From positions 54,155 through 118,154 of the forward strand of contig NW_026251804.1 of the NCBI RefSeq assembly GCF_025024155.1: 64,000 nucleotides of DNA. The letters run 5' to 3'. This document shows positions 14,000 to 27,300 of the stretch, piece by piece (within the stretch, counting starts at the first letter, position 1; every line of letters starts with the position of its first letter). The stretch comes from Gamsiella multidivaricata. Taxonomy: Eukaryota > Mortierellomycota > Mortierellomycetes > Mortierellales > Mortierellaceae. The notes under the pieces were generated by a model. That model made no database searches. It was not told where the DNA came from and worked only from the letters and a program-made list of their open reading frames with translations. The position numbers and the translations under genes are program-made.

Positions 14000-14707
14000 C
14001 GCAGCGATTTTGGTGATCGAAACCGAGTTTAAATAGATTTTGCGAAGGCGTTGCTATTGTCATTGCGACGGCGGCGCCGATAATAATGACAACGGTGGCG
14101 GTACTATTGGCGTTCAAGGCTCCCCAGGTACCGATTTAGTCGTGGTAAACGTTCACATCGTGGCTAACGTCAACAAAGCCCAAACGCAAAATGAAGGTCA
14201 GAAATGGCATGATGGTTCCTTGAACACAACGCTTTGGAGCCATAAAAGGGACTTCGCCTATGATGAACATTGCAAGAATAGGTAGTACCACAATTGCTGC
14301 ATTCCAAGCTGCCGATTTTTTGTTCGTGATTGCTATCGCAAAAGACCATGCTCCGGCTAGTTACTCGTCCCCAGAGAACCAAGGACAACACACTTGTGGA
14401 AACTATGGATAGATCCTTGATACGCCAAACAGGACCGTACTTTCAGCAGGCAGTGTATGGTCTTGTTCTGATAATACCACACACAACCAAAAACTTTCGT
14501 CAGTTTTTGGTTTTTGCTGCTGTCGAGCAAGGCATTGTTCCGTGAGAGGATGATTTGCTTTGAGGCATTATGAGACGGTACTATGTGTAGGGATGGTGTT
14601 GAAACCATGGGAGCAGTGTCAAAACTTGGCTGAAAAAGTGAAGGCGTACATGAGACTTTTATGACATTCGCTGGTCCAAATGAGTCGTCATTTACAGCGC
14701 TTGTCAT
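14000..14707 (-). pseudogene. remnant of a membrane-protein gene
   Basis: On the minus strand around 14340-14165 a frame reads WSFAIAITNKK, then a hydrophobic segment AAIVVLPILAMFIIGEVPFM, then KRCVQGTIMPFLTFILRLGF. A second hydrophobic piece, ATVVIIIGAAVAMTI, lies at about 14110-14060 after a stop. Frames 14707-14357 upstream look protein-like but are shifted. This pattern fits a decayed multi-pass membrane protein; the family is not recognised. Confidence 0.4.
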
Positions 14708-15054
14708 TGATCTCTGGATGCCTGATCGATTAGATCGCGTCTGAAAGAAATGGCTGACTTTTCCCTTCTTGATAGAAGTAGTCGACTTTCTTCTTCTTCA
14801 CCGTTAATTCTTTAATCGAATGAATCTAGACAAGATAAACATTAGTGGCAATCGAATGCCAGCGAGTAATCGAGGGATTATGCCGATGGTCCGTGCTTTC
14901 GAGAAAGAGGAGAACAAAATAGGAAGAACGAAAGAATGAAAGAAAGAGATGCAGATGAGATGTAATAATCAACAATAGATGAAATGCAACAACATAAAAA
15001 ACCCAAGGTAACAAACAAAATAGATATAAAAAAAAAAAGACGCGAAAGAGGTTT
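14708..15054. other. 3' flank of the deubiquitinase gene
   Basis: AT-rich sequence with short A tracts. I see no gene. Confidence 0.5.
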
Positions 15055-18037
15055 CTACAGCGCGCTCGGTAGCTGCTTGCCAGCGTTCTTGTTTTTCGCA
15101 AACTTTGGCTACCGATCAAGTAGCAAATATAGAAAAGAGAAAAAGTCGTTAGAGACTCTCCTCATCGAGGACATACGAAGCGACATTCGAGCACCATGAA
15201 AGAATCGGCCGTACCTTTACAAGGTTGCGCACATCCTGCTCCGACTGGAACTTGTTCGCAACCTTGGCTCCAATAGCAGTACCGTTCACCAGCTGCTTGT
15301 TCTTAACCTTCTTAACCTTTCCGCGATCATATTCAACATCGTATGCATCAGGTCGATGGTGTTTGGGCTTCAGTGTCCGAAGGATTTGATCACGGCTCTT
15401 TGTCACCTCCTGGCTGGTATCTTCCCATGTCGAGACCTTACTTCCCAGCATATGTTTAATCTCATCGAGCATCGCACCCTTGGCGTTCGCGCTGTTGCTC
15501 TCAGCCTCGCGCGCAATCAGCGCCTGCAACTTCTCGCGTTTGGAGATTGAGGATTCATCGTGAGAGACAACGATCACTTGGCTGACTGCCCTAGGCTTGA
15601 CAGTCCATCCGTCCTGTTCCATCTCATCCGAAGAATCCTTGTCATCATTTCTGTCCTGTCTCTCGTCCTTCTTCCGTTGTTCATTCATCTTCAGCTGGCG
15701 GAGCTCTTCTGCAACAGGCGACTTCATGGCTCCATCCGTAACTGTCCAGTCGGAATGGGGTCGTGTAGGGATGGCAATGGTCGAGGGCTTGGGCTTTGAG
15801 GATAGCAGCGGTGGTTGATTCAGGATAGTATCCAGATCGGCCAGTGGGCTCAGGCTTTTTGACGGCGCAGGCCCGTTACTGAGTGGCGCTCCAAAAAGTA
15901 GTTTGAGTGTAGAGGACGAGGGTGTCGAGGACGATGATGACGAGGGTAGTGGAGCCGTGGCAAGGTCGTAGTCGCTCTGTCCAGACTTTACTGCTTTCAG
16001 ATTCTCCAGTTTCTTGGCTCTCTTCCGCTCCTTCTTCAGTCGCAGCCTCTCTTCCTTAGACAACTCCGAGATTTCATCAATCTTTGCGCGCTTTTCCTTG
16101 GGGATAATCGAAGACCTATCAACCCTGTCGCCAATTTCGTCCTCGTCTATCCTTGGTCTCTTCATCTGTACAGGTGCTGACTTCAGGCCGTTAGGCATGC
16201 CCTTGGCATTTGTTCCATTAGCCAAACTTGTTCCGTTTGGTGTCGTTGACCGTCCCGCTCCCGTCTTATTCTGGGTGTAAAACAACATGTACGCGTTCTG
16301 ACTTAATACTGTCTGAAGACTAACCACGCTCACCTAGTGATCACAAACCACATAAGGCACTGTCAGTTTATGTGCCAAGGCCATAGCCTATAAAGACACC
16401 ACAGGGTACAAACAGAAAGCTGCACTTACATGTGAGTCGTTCATGGAATACCAGATGCCGTTGGAGCTCTTAACGTAACAGTAGTAGTGCCCACTATGAC
16501 ATGACCCTCCAGCGTGGACAAGGACGGCGTATAGACTATATAGGAGTTGCGGGTGCTTCTTGTTCGTGCTCATGACCGAGTTCAGCTCCAGCTCCGTGTC
16601 GAACCTGACATGTCTCCCGATCTTTTGGCCCGTGAATGTGAATCTCTTCAAATGCACGGACAAAACCTTGGGGGCTTCATAGATAGTCATTTGCTTCCGA
16701 GCATCTACCAGAACCTTGCACCTGCAATCAGATAGCGCCAATAAAGCAACGGAGCTTTATTAGTAACCTTAAGCAAAATATGCAACATCGACAGGCGCTA
16801 AGCATAAACGGAAAACAGAGAACAGAGAACATGGCAGCGCTCACTTACTTGTCGCACTTATACTGGTTACTCTTGGTGAGGATTTCTGGCCTGGTATAGT
16901 CACGGAAAGCCTTCTGCACACTATCTGCGGTCTTAATGTCCAAACTAACATCTAAATATGTCTCAAAGGTGTTGGATTCGTAGCCGCACTTCATGCACTT
17001 GACCTGGCTCTGAAAGTAGCCTCCAAAGATTTGATGAACAACAGTTGTTTCTTTGATCCGGTCGTCCATTTTGCTATCATTACAAGGCAAATGCGGGCAC
17101 GTCAGGAGGGGAGGACTGTTGTCCTTGCGGCACGCAAAGGCTGGCTGCATTGCTCAGAGTCGGGCATGTCAGGATCATATTGCGTACCTGTCGTATCCGA
17201 CTAAGCAGCTCTTTTGGAGGGCATCGACAAGGTATCTAGCGAATTCGTGTGAGTCCTCCTGACGCCCAATCCTGAACTGCTTGCCTATATCTATAGAGAG
17301 TATGAAGCAACTGCCATTAGGACACTGAAGACATATGGGGGCTCATGCTACAGGAGTGCTAATCAATCAGAGCAAAATACTTACTCCTGAGTCTTCCGAC
17401 AATGACTTTTGGAGCAATTGCCTCGCTCATCTTATGTGAAAAGCAACGACCGACATGTTTTTCCAACAGGCACATCATGCAGAAGTTCGTTGTCTTGCCT
17501 ATTCGAATGCGGAGGCAAGTTAGAGATAGTTAGTGATTGTGGGGAATCGAGAGACTGTTGCGCAAAAAAAAAAAGGAGGCTGTGTTGTATCTATGCTGCA
17601 TGATGCTTACAGGAGCTGTTGTGCTGGTTTGAAAGCAGATAGTTGGCCAAGGGTGCAGTATAAGTCAAGCACTGCAGCACCGAGTTCAGGAAGCAGGTAT
17701 TGCCGAGGTTGACCAGCCCGGGTCCGATCGCGCGAGGCTGTGGCCAGACCAGCTGAACCCTTTCTTTGCTGTAAAGGACCTTCGCAGGTAGTCTGAAGCC
17801 ATTGGGATCCTCAGTTACTGTGGAGGATGAGTTGGAGATGCCGGAATAAGGGACCGGGGCTACTAAGGACGCAGACCCAGCGGGACCATCTGAGGGAGCA
17901 TTGATGGGTCTATACTTCTTTTTAAGACGTTCCTGTTTAAGGTCGAGGCGAGTGGATTCTTTAAACTGGATGCGTCGTGCATGGAACGCCGAGTTGCTCT
18001 TTCGCAAGAGTTGGGAATCCAACGTCAGGGCCACCAT
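15055..18037 (-). CDS. ubiquitin carboxyl-terminal hydrolase, USP36/Ubp10 type
   Basis: A cysteine protease that removes ubiquitin. The relatives USP36/USP42 and yeast Ubp10 act in the nucleolus and nucleus, on histone H2B and ribosome-biogenesis factors. The start is ATG 18037. The catalytic Cys box is GLVNLGNTCFLNSVLQCLTY near residue 110. Next come QEDSHEFARYLVDAL, TTVVHQIFGGYFQSQVKCMK with its zinc ribbon CxxC pairs, and PKVLSVHLKRFTFTGQKIGR. The catalytic His is in CHSGHYYCYVKSSNG, with MNDSH supplying the third residue, and the domain closes at SQNAYMLFYTQN. The long C-terminal tail is Lys/Ser-rich, as in USP36. A last tiny exon, 15108-15055, joins in phase (donor at 15214) and adds a basic ending AKNKNAGKQLPSAL. 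All catalytic residues are present, so the gene is probably active. About seven introns. Confidence 0.92.
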
Positions 18038-18750
18038 CGCCGTTGTATTATGTTGGTGTCAAACAAAAGGAGTACGTTGGTATATGGATGAGGGATGCCG
18101 TTGCGGCTGAGGGGAGAGGATGGAGGAAAGAGAAAGAGGAATGAGAAGGTGGTACGAGGAAGAGGAAGAGGGTGTGAGATCAGAAGACACAGTGAAGACA
18201 GGAACAAAAACGATTGTAGACAAAAACGCTAAGATGAAGTTCAAAAAAAAAAAAAAAGGTTGCCAAACAATAGCAAAATAGAAGTGACTGCGTTTATCAC
18301 ACACCATGCGCCCCTGATATTATTCTCGACTGGAAAGTGTGGTATACATTCTAGCACCATAGCATAGCCGGATAGTGTAGAGTATGCTTGTGCTCCATTT
18401 GCAAGAAGAGTTGGCATTTTGAGGCATTCGGCAAAATGATGTGTTCTTTTATTCTGCAAGGAGTAACCGTAGATCCATGATAGTTTTGTTCGCCTGGTTA
18501 CAACGATTAATATCCGTGGAGATTACCTCAAGGGAAAAAAAGAAAAGAGCGCGAAAGAGCACATTCAATGTCGCGTATCTGGACATTTATACCCTTAAGT
18601 ACATAGGATCACGGTCCGAAATGCGCCTGTGCTATACTACAGGCACAGCGCCATGCTGATCAGTACCCAGGCCCCACGTTCTTCATTCGACCTCTGAACC
18701 AGAAGCGAGGATACAGCTCAACACACATAAATAATCAGGACTCGTGCATC
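18038..18750. promoter_or_regulatory. divergent promoter region (USP gene and COX20)
   Basis: About 710 bases separate the start codons of two outward-facing genes, so both promoters must lie here. The USP side is pyrimidine-rich in its own sense. No specific site is recognised. Confidence 0.6.
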
Positions 18751-19493
18751 ATGTCAGGGATCAACAACAATAAGGACAAGGAATCACTGCCAGAGATTCC
18801 AATACCTGTACTAAATGACCCAAAGCCAGCACCTGACAGAGATCAAGTCGTGTCTGCATTTAAGGCAAGCATAGCACTTTCGAATCTACTAGGAGCCAAC
18901 TCAGTCACAGTAACTGCAGCGAAGCTCTCGCGAGAGGTCTCTAGCTAATGTGTCCAGTTTGTGCATGCGCTAATACACATCCTTATTGATAATAGACATT
19001 GGAACCAACACGCGATTTTTCGACCATGAAAAAGTCACCTTGTGCAAAGGAATCTTTTATCGATGGCGCGGCGCTAGGTTTGGGTGTAGGATTACTGAAG
19101 GCGATGCGGTCTGGTGAGCTCCGTCGATCAATCGTCTAGGATCGTTGCTGACGGTTATACTGAGCCATTAGATCATGTTACTAACCAGCACGTATCTCTC
19201 AACTCGAAAGGAGTCGGGCGATCAGCAGCCAATTGGGGATTCGGTGCTTTTGTCTTGATGACCGTCGGAACATGGTAAACCCCTATGGACCTGGTCATAA
19301 TGCAATTTAAGCAACATATTAAGGCCCTGACATCTGATCATAACGTTTGGGACCATGTAGGGAATACTGTCATTTCAAGATTCGCCAGAAGCGCCAGATT
19401 ATGGCCTCAGGACAAATGCCGGTTGTGAGCACGATTGACTTGGATGCAGCAAAGAGACGTGAGGCCATTGCAGCGCGGCAAAGGGACGTATGA
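18751..19493 (+). CDS. COX20: COX20, cytochrome c oxidase assembly protein
   Basis: A mitochondrial inner-membrane chaperone for newly made Cox2. Exons: 18751-18909, 18996-19113, 19211-19274 and 19361-19493, total 474 nt (157 aa). The family core is clear: STMKKSPCAKESFIDGAALG with the invariant Pro-Cys, a first TM helix (LGLGVGLLKAMRSG), a second (NWGFGAFVLMTVGT), and the conserved WEYCHFKIRQKRQIM after it. The N-terminus is long and polar, with Pro-rich PEIPIPVLNDPKPAPD. The first donor could instead be GTCTCT a few codons later; GTAACT at 18910 gives a consistent phase. Confidence 0.85.
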
Positions 19494-21085
19494 GCGAGTG
19501 GAGAGAGTGGTGCATCACTTGATATGTTGCAGTTGCATAAAGCAGCACGAAGTTGCTCAGTCGATTGTGTAATAAATCATTTCAGCGAACATGACGAGAC
19601 TCAGTGATGCCAAGGCAGACAAAGACGGCGTATGATACTAGGCAGTTGGCCATATTTGCATCGCAGGGCGCATTCTTTTGGGCATAGCCCTTTAGAGGAG
19701 GACAGGGTCAGCATGGTACCACGGGCGGCCTTGGTAATCAATATTTCAAAGACCACCAATTTAGGGTGTGGGATCATCTGCCAGTGAGCCGTTGGTTGGC
19801 TGAATGGATAGTTGAGCCGGAGAAGCATCTTCTCCCGCCATTTTTTTGTTATTTGCTATTTGTTGAGTTGGCCATCGGCAACGAGGGCACATGAGTGACC
19901 ATCTGATATTCTTCATTTATTTGCTCACAAACTAAAAAAACACAGCAACTTCAAGCCGGCAAGTTTAATCAGTAGACTACATGTCTGACTTCGTCCGTCT
20001 TTGCCGCCAACTTTTTTTTTTGCACGGAACTCGTCTTTAGGTCGCGACCCCTATTCGTTTCTAAAAACATGTAGCTTTTTTTTTCTAGTCATCCTGTTTG
20101 TATGCCACGTCCAGTTGCACAAGAGAACCGTTGCAGTACATATCGGTGTACATGATATAAAGAAAAGAAGGCGAAGGAGGAGTGATCCTCCTCTTTGTGT
20201 TGAAATTGAATAGGGACCTGCTTTGTTTTCCCTCCAAAAAATACCTTCAGATCTGTAAAGATTCAGAGCTGCGCTCATATTGCATAAGCCCGTCCTTTGG
20301 ACAATGGTGCTCCGGGACATGATATTCACTTTTTTTCCCCCTCTCCAAGGGGTGCATTTGATGCAGGGAGCCACAGCAGTAGGAGGCAGGACGACTACGA
20401 CAGGCCATATTAATAAATAAAAAAAGAGCGGATGAAGTAGACTAGAGCTGAATTGTCTTTTTTTACCCCTGAAAACAAAAACAAGGGCGAAATCGAAGGA
20501 AGGCGAGAGGCACACACCCCAATAAACACTGACGGGATTGCATGAGGATAAAGCGATCGATGCACGTAATAAAAAAAAGTGCACAAGCGTACTTATTCTA
20601 CCACACAACAAAGAAAACCCATCCGCGCAGATGCACAGGCGAGCAGCAGCAGCAGGGAGGAGTATAGCTGCAGCAAAGAAGACAGACGATAAGAGACGGC
20701 GATAGACAGTGGTTGCTGTTTTCATTGTAACATTGCAATATGTGTAGGTTTCTACGTCGATGCAACGCACTTGTCTGCCCTGTCCTCTTGGTCCTTTGCT
20801 CGGGCAGACATGCTGCAGACTAGACCAGCAGTGACCAGAATCAGGGCACGGTTGCACGATTTTTTCCCCCTCCTCTGCAACGCACGCACGCGGTCTGCAC
20901 TTCCTCCTTTCATTGAATGTAGCGCGACATAGCTCTTCTTCTCTCCTTATTCCTCTCTTTCTTCTCCTTCTTTCGCTCTCATTCATTTCATACATACTCA
21001 TTCTTCCCACTGAGTCATTGTACATTCACTTTGTTCATTCTTTGATTCATTTGTTCATTCATTCGTTACTGCCACACTCCAATCG

Positions 21086-21120
<35 letters not shown>

Positions 21121-21349
21121 ATCCAGTTGCCTTCTTTTGTTCTTTGTTTCGCACACTTCTTTTTTCTCCACAGCACACTGTACAAATATCACCATACCCC
21201 TCGCACTTCTACTGTTGTTGTTACTATCATCTTATTCATACCATCCAACCTATCCTTATACACAATTCTCGCACCCCTGTCTATCCGTCCATTTCCCCTC
21301 ATTCTCACGCCACGTTGTCAACAATTCCTTCCTCAAGCTATCCTCCTCA
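19494..21349. other. intergenic region upstream of the SIN kinase
   Basis: The right half is the pyrimidine-rich 5' region of the kinase gene and includes a run of about 31 T at 21088-21118. A minus-strand frame of 324 codons (20051-21025) has no stop, but it is rich in runs read from homopolymers, contains no domain and sits in promoter sequence; I treat it as accidental. A minus frame at 19601-19828 looks somewhat protein-like but is unrecognised. Confidence 0.5.
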
Positions 21350-24300
21350 ATGACTTCTGCATCCACTCGGGTGGGCAACATCGTATGACCCATTCATGCC
21401 CCTGAAAAAATCGAAAACATGGCTGGCCAGGGCTATTTTGCTGTTCCTGAGAGAAATCCAGGCCTTTTTCTTGGGTTCCATGGAACAAATACCTACGACC
21501 AACCTCCTTCTTTTCATCATTCATTTCATTTACTAACCTAGTTGCTCGGCAATTGTATCGGGAAGGGCGCGTTTGGTTCAGTATGGCGTGGATTGAATCT
21601 CGACACTGCAACGACAGTCGCCGTCAAACAGATCAATCTCTCAGACATTCCTCAAGCAGAACTCGCCAATATCATGGTACTGTTTGAACTCAATGGCCCT
21701 TTTTTAAGCTTGCCCCTCAATGTTGCGTCAAACAACTCATATCGCTATCGACTCTTTCTTTGATCTCTCTCGGTGTTCACTGTGCTTTCGCCTTAGATGG
21801 AAATCGACCTACTAAAAAAATTGAATGTAAGCATCGCTATATGCATAATCAAGAAACTCTGTTCATCTAATGGACTCCAATTGACTCCAATTGACTTTAA
21901 TTGTCGATAGCATGCAAATATTGTCAAGTACCTTGGATTTGAAAAGACAAGCGACTATCTCAACATCATTCTAGAGTATGTGGAAAAATTGCCACCAATT
22001 TTCATCATGCAAACTCCGACAGACGCGTTGCTCTCATCCCACAGCTCACGCTCACAGAGCTCCTTCTATTTTTCTTTCCTTTGATCTTGTGAACACAGGT
22101 TGTGCGAAAACGGCTCGTTACGCAGTCTATGCAAGAACTTTGGAAAGCTGCCCGAACATCTTGGAGCCATGTACATTACACAAGTCCTGGATGGCCTGGT
22201 ATACCTGCACGACCAGGGTGTCATCCACCGAGACATCAAAGGAGCCAACATCCTGGCAACAAAGGATGGACTCGTCAAATTGGCAGATTTTGGGGTTGCG
22301 ACACTCTCAAATGATGTCGGAGATATGTCTGTGGCGGGAACACCTTACTGGAGTAAGGGTCTGCCCCACGTTTTTTTCTTTCTTTCAAGAAGCATTGCGA
22401 GTGTGAGACAAATCACTAACATAGCCTGTTTCTTCTCTCATAATCAATAGTGGCTCCTGAGATTATCGAGCTTTCAGGGGCGACCACCGCCTCAGACATT
22501 TGGTAAACACCAGGATTCACTCTCGAAATTGTCCCGGGTACTGGGAGCAGCGTGGGAGGATGGAGAACTCATCATCGGTCTCACTTTATCGTTCATAGGA
22601 GTGTGGGCTGCACAGTCATAGAACTTCTTGATGGCGAACCGCCCTACCATGACCTACCACCAATGGGAGCATTATACCGTATCGTGCAGGATGACCACCC
22701 ACCCATTCCAGAAAGCGTATCAGCTATCGTGCGGGACTTTTTGATGCAGTGCTTTCAAAAGGACTGTAACCTGCGAGTGTCTGCAAAAAAACTATCAAAG
22801 CACCCCTGGATTCAAATGTCAAAAAGGAAGGCGTCAGGGAGCCAGAGGAGCCGTGAAAAAGCCATACCGGCATATGATGAGGCTGTCAAGAGCGTGAAGC
22901 AGTGGAACGAAGCCCTCAAGGGCTCATCAATATCACTCAACAGAAATTCGGGCAACTCTCGCAGGAATTTTGGTGACAAGGGTAAGACTTTATGATCAAT
23001 TTCTCTCGTTGTGAAATATATAAAGAAGAAATATCTCTAGCCCATCGTAATTGGAAAACGTACTAAACACTTTTCCTCTCCATCTTGTTCGGTCAACTGT
23101 AATAGGTGGACGGCATGGGGTGCCGGCAATATCAGACATTTTTCATGCCCCAAAACCGCAAGGAAAAGAGGCACCGGGACTTCAGCTACAGCTGGAACGG
23201 GCGCAAGCAATTGCCCCACCTCCACCCAATTTCCATATACCACTTAACAACGCAAGCAATATTGCCGCCACCAATGCCAACAACTATGAACCTGAAGTCT
23301 GCACCGATAACTGGGATGACGATTTTGCGGACGGAATTACATCCATTCAGCTGGCTGCGCGGGAATTTCTTGATCAGGAGGATGAAATATCAAAAACGAT
23401 CCGGCCATCACCACGACCGCTGCAACTTCAGGTTGTTGCCCCTGAGAACGATATTGATGAGGACGACTTTGAAGATGATGGCGAGGAGTTGCGTTTGAAG
23501 GTCAGGGTCAAGGCACTCGAGGTAAGAGCGATATGACCTTAACGTTTGAAGGTCTTATTGATACGATGGTTCAATATTCTCATCAGCCGTCAATTCATTT
23601 CACAATAGGGTAAAACGAAGCTGCCTGTAAAGAGTCAAGAAACCTCTTCTAAGCCTAGTGGCTCACTTGCGGAAAGGGCCAAGGCCCAAGGACCGCATGT
23701 TCCAATTGATTTGGTCCGATCACGGTCAGCACCTGGCCAGCTCGCACTTTCTCCTCCGCTAGTGACAGATGAGTTTAAGCACTACCGTGAGGAAGAAGAG
23801 GATGACTTTTCTGATCTCTTTGAAGATGAAGGTGTGCAAAAAAAAAAGAAAAAAAGAAAAGCTTCATGGCGTTACGCTAATTTAAGATAGAGGGTGGGGA
23901 TACTAATTTCTTATTGATCATGAATTATAGAGAGTCAACGCGCAATCTACCAAGATGAAGGACTTACCCTGCAGACAAGACTTTCAAACCATAGCTGGGT
24001 AGGTCCAAAGTTGTCTTGCTGCTCTCGAGTGCTTTGCTCGGCAAGTCGACCTCACTAACATATGCCACTCTGTTTCTGTAGTTTGGAAATGATGCAGATT
24101 CTGACGAGGAAGATCCATTTGCGGAGGTTGACGAGGGCTTCGATGAAATCGGTAAGAAGCATTCTTTAGCAAAAGCAATCTGAGTAGAGTGCAAAATTTC
24201 TAATGCTAAATCTTGTTGCGTTTTAGATCTTGAGGCCAACATTGCAAGAGAAAAATATGCCCGGATATGTAACACTATTGCGGAGCAGTTTCGGTTGCTG

Positions 24301-27300
24301 GAACATCAGCGGACAGAGAAACAACTAGAGGTTGTATGCGATCGTCTTGTAAGCGTTTGGAGGTTATTGGCATCGATGATTGCGAGGAATCGCACAGAGC
24401 TTGTTTCGCATTTCTAACCCATCTGTTGCTTGCTGATGCTCATATCCTAGATGACCTTGCTGTCAGAGCATCCAGATATGCGCGGGCCTATGATCGCTAA
24501 CCATGGCGCCATTCCGCTCCTGGACTTGATCGAAAACTGCAATCAGCAAAGCTTGATTCTGAAGCTGCTAAATATTTTGAACTTGGTAAAAATCACCTTC
24601 GATATCTCATGCGGGCAATACAAAAAAAAAAAAAATTATGCACTTCCGCTTGTGGTACCATAAACTAACAACAATCGCTATGCTTTAAACAACTACATTA
24701 GGTGATTCGAAACGACTTTGCCCTCCAGGAAAGTCTTTGTCTGGTTGGCGCCATTCCGGTATTGATCAGATACACCTCCAAGCGATATGGCAAGGACATT
24801 CAGCTCGCGGCAGCTATCTTTATCCAGCAAATCTGCCATACCAACTCGTTGACACTACAGATGTTTATCTCGTGTCGTGGCTTGAGAGTTCTTATCGACT
24901 TTTTGCAAGGCAATTACGCAACGCAGAAGGAATTGGTTTGGATTGCAGTCAATGGTATCCACAGCGTCTTTAATCTTCAGGTATGTATCTCTTCATTCTC
25001 GCCCCGCCCAAAAGAAAGAGATGAGGAAGCGCTCTCTGCTGACAAGGCTTTCCTTTCATATTCTACAGAGTTTGACGCCAAGGAACGATTTCTGCCGTCT
25101 GCTGGCAAAGCAAGGTCTTCTAGATCCTCTCTCGGCAACGCTTTACAACACCATCCGAGATCCACAAGGAAGCGATTATACAGAGAAAATTGTGCAGGTC
25201 CTGCTGATCTTTTCACAAGGAGATTCGCCTGTAAAAGAGCTCTTGGCAACCAGGCAAATTGTGCATCGTAAGTACCTTGGAGAAGAGTAGACAGGAAAAA
25301 AAAAATGCAACGGCGCGAATTTTATTTGTTCTAACAAAACTACCATGAGCTCTTCTCTTATTAGGCATGCTGACCTCACTACAGAGTTTACCAGCCAACC
25401 TGTGCGTGATGATGCTCAAGTGTATCAAGAATATCTCCATGAACTCTAATACGCTGGATATCTTGCAAAATGCCAGTGCGATTCACACGCTTGTTCAAGT
25501 TCTCGGAGAGCGTACTGGACCCTTCGCTACGGTATGGAGGATAAAGCAGCTGTTTATACTCCTGTAAAACATGCTAGCAACATATGTCAACGACCACAGG
25601 AAGAATACGAGAAGACAACTAACAGATCTTTTGGTTTTTGCTGTGGACTCAATCTCACAATAGGATGTTTGTAACCATGTCTTGACGACACTGTTTAACC
25701 TGTGCCGTATCAACAAGTCTCGTCAGGAAGAGGCAGCGCAGGCGGGCATCATCCCTCACTTGCAGCAGATTGCAGAGTCTTCTTCGCCACTCAAGCAGTT
25801 CGCGCTGCCTATCCTGTGCGACATGGCACATGCAGGTCGTGCATGCAGGAATATTCTATGGAACAATGATTGTCTGCCTGTGTATCTTCGGCTTTTCAAG
25901 GATCCTTACTGGCAGATGAATGCCATGGACGCTGTTCTCGTCTGGTAAGTCAGGCACAGTTCATTCTTGTTTGATAATAACTCCAGTTTATTAACATCCT
26001 CTTTTTATCTCGATGTTTGTATTTTAATAGGCTGCAAGATGAGACTGCGGATGTCGAGCAGGTGCTTCTCCAGCCTTCGTCTTTGAATCTGTTTGTACAG
26101 GCCTTCCTGACGGCCAAGGCCAACTCGTTCGAAAATATCCTCGAGCCGTTCTATAAGATCATCCGAATTTCTCCCGCGATCGCCTGCGGCATTGCAGTTC
26201 CTGGACTCTTCCAGCGACTTTTGGATCGCCTGGCACACCCCAAGGCTGTGGTCCGGTTAAATTTGCTCCGCATCCTACGCGCCATCTTTGACGTCCACCC
26301 AGAGAGGCTGCAGCTCGTGGTTCGCTACGGCATTTCAGATGTGGTTATGAAGATTGCAGAGGGCGATTCTGCGGTGCTGGTCAAGGAGCTGGCCAAGGAA
26401 ATTTTGGATGCATTCGAGGAGAGCGATTCGGAAGCAGCACAGAGCCGCAAGGAAAACAGCGAATTAAGAGATGGCTTCATGAACGGATACGAAGACAGCG
26501 TCTCATCGATGGACAATTTCTTTGGATTGCGGCATTTCAAGTTTCCATCATCCATCATCGAAAGGGACCTGGATGAACAGGAAACAACATCTTCGCAGCC
26601 ATATGCAGTCGTTGGGAAGTTCAAGGATAGAGATTCGGATATCCAGCATGAGGTTGAAGACTTGCTCCAGAAGGAGGTGGACGATCTGGATGTCAAAACA
26701 ACGGGGATGGATCCAAGGCGGTCGTCGCACCAGCGCGAATTCGGACTAGAAGGTGATGGTGTGAGTTCTTCTGCAGAGCATCAGATTACTCATGTCCGGC
26801 ACCGCTTGACAGCAACACATATCAGCAACAATGAAGAGAGCAGCGGTGGTGGCTCGTCAGAATCAGACGAGGATCAGTTTGTGACAAGTCGAGGATGGAT
26901 TGGCGACGAACAGGAAATATCTACCGTAAAACAGAGCCAGGTTGGCTCGAGGACAAGGCAGGAGGAAGGAGAAGAAGTAGACGAGAAGGATGACGATGAT
27001 GAGGACGATAATGAGCCCAAGACAATCAAGTTCTCGCGGCCATCAGGTCATCAAAAGAGCAGGAGCCTCGGGGAGATTCTGGAAGAAGATATTGCAAAGA
27101 GTAATCGTCTACTCCAAGCAGTGCGATCGGAGGATATGTCTGAGAGTATGATCCTCAGGAGCGGACTCCCCAAGATCCGATTGGAGTTATTGGATATTGA
27201 ACGCTTCCCGGCTTGGAATCGACGGGATTTGGAGGCGGGGTACGGGAGCGATGAGGATGAGGATGACAACAACAGCCAAGGCAACGGCGTGGTCAGCTCA

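Noticed and set aside
20051..21025. 324-codon minus-strand open frame
   Set aside because: It lies in the pyrimidine-rich 5' region of the SIN kinase, reads mainly homopolymers and Cys/Leu/Phe-rich sequence, has no domain and no splice context.
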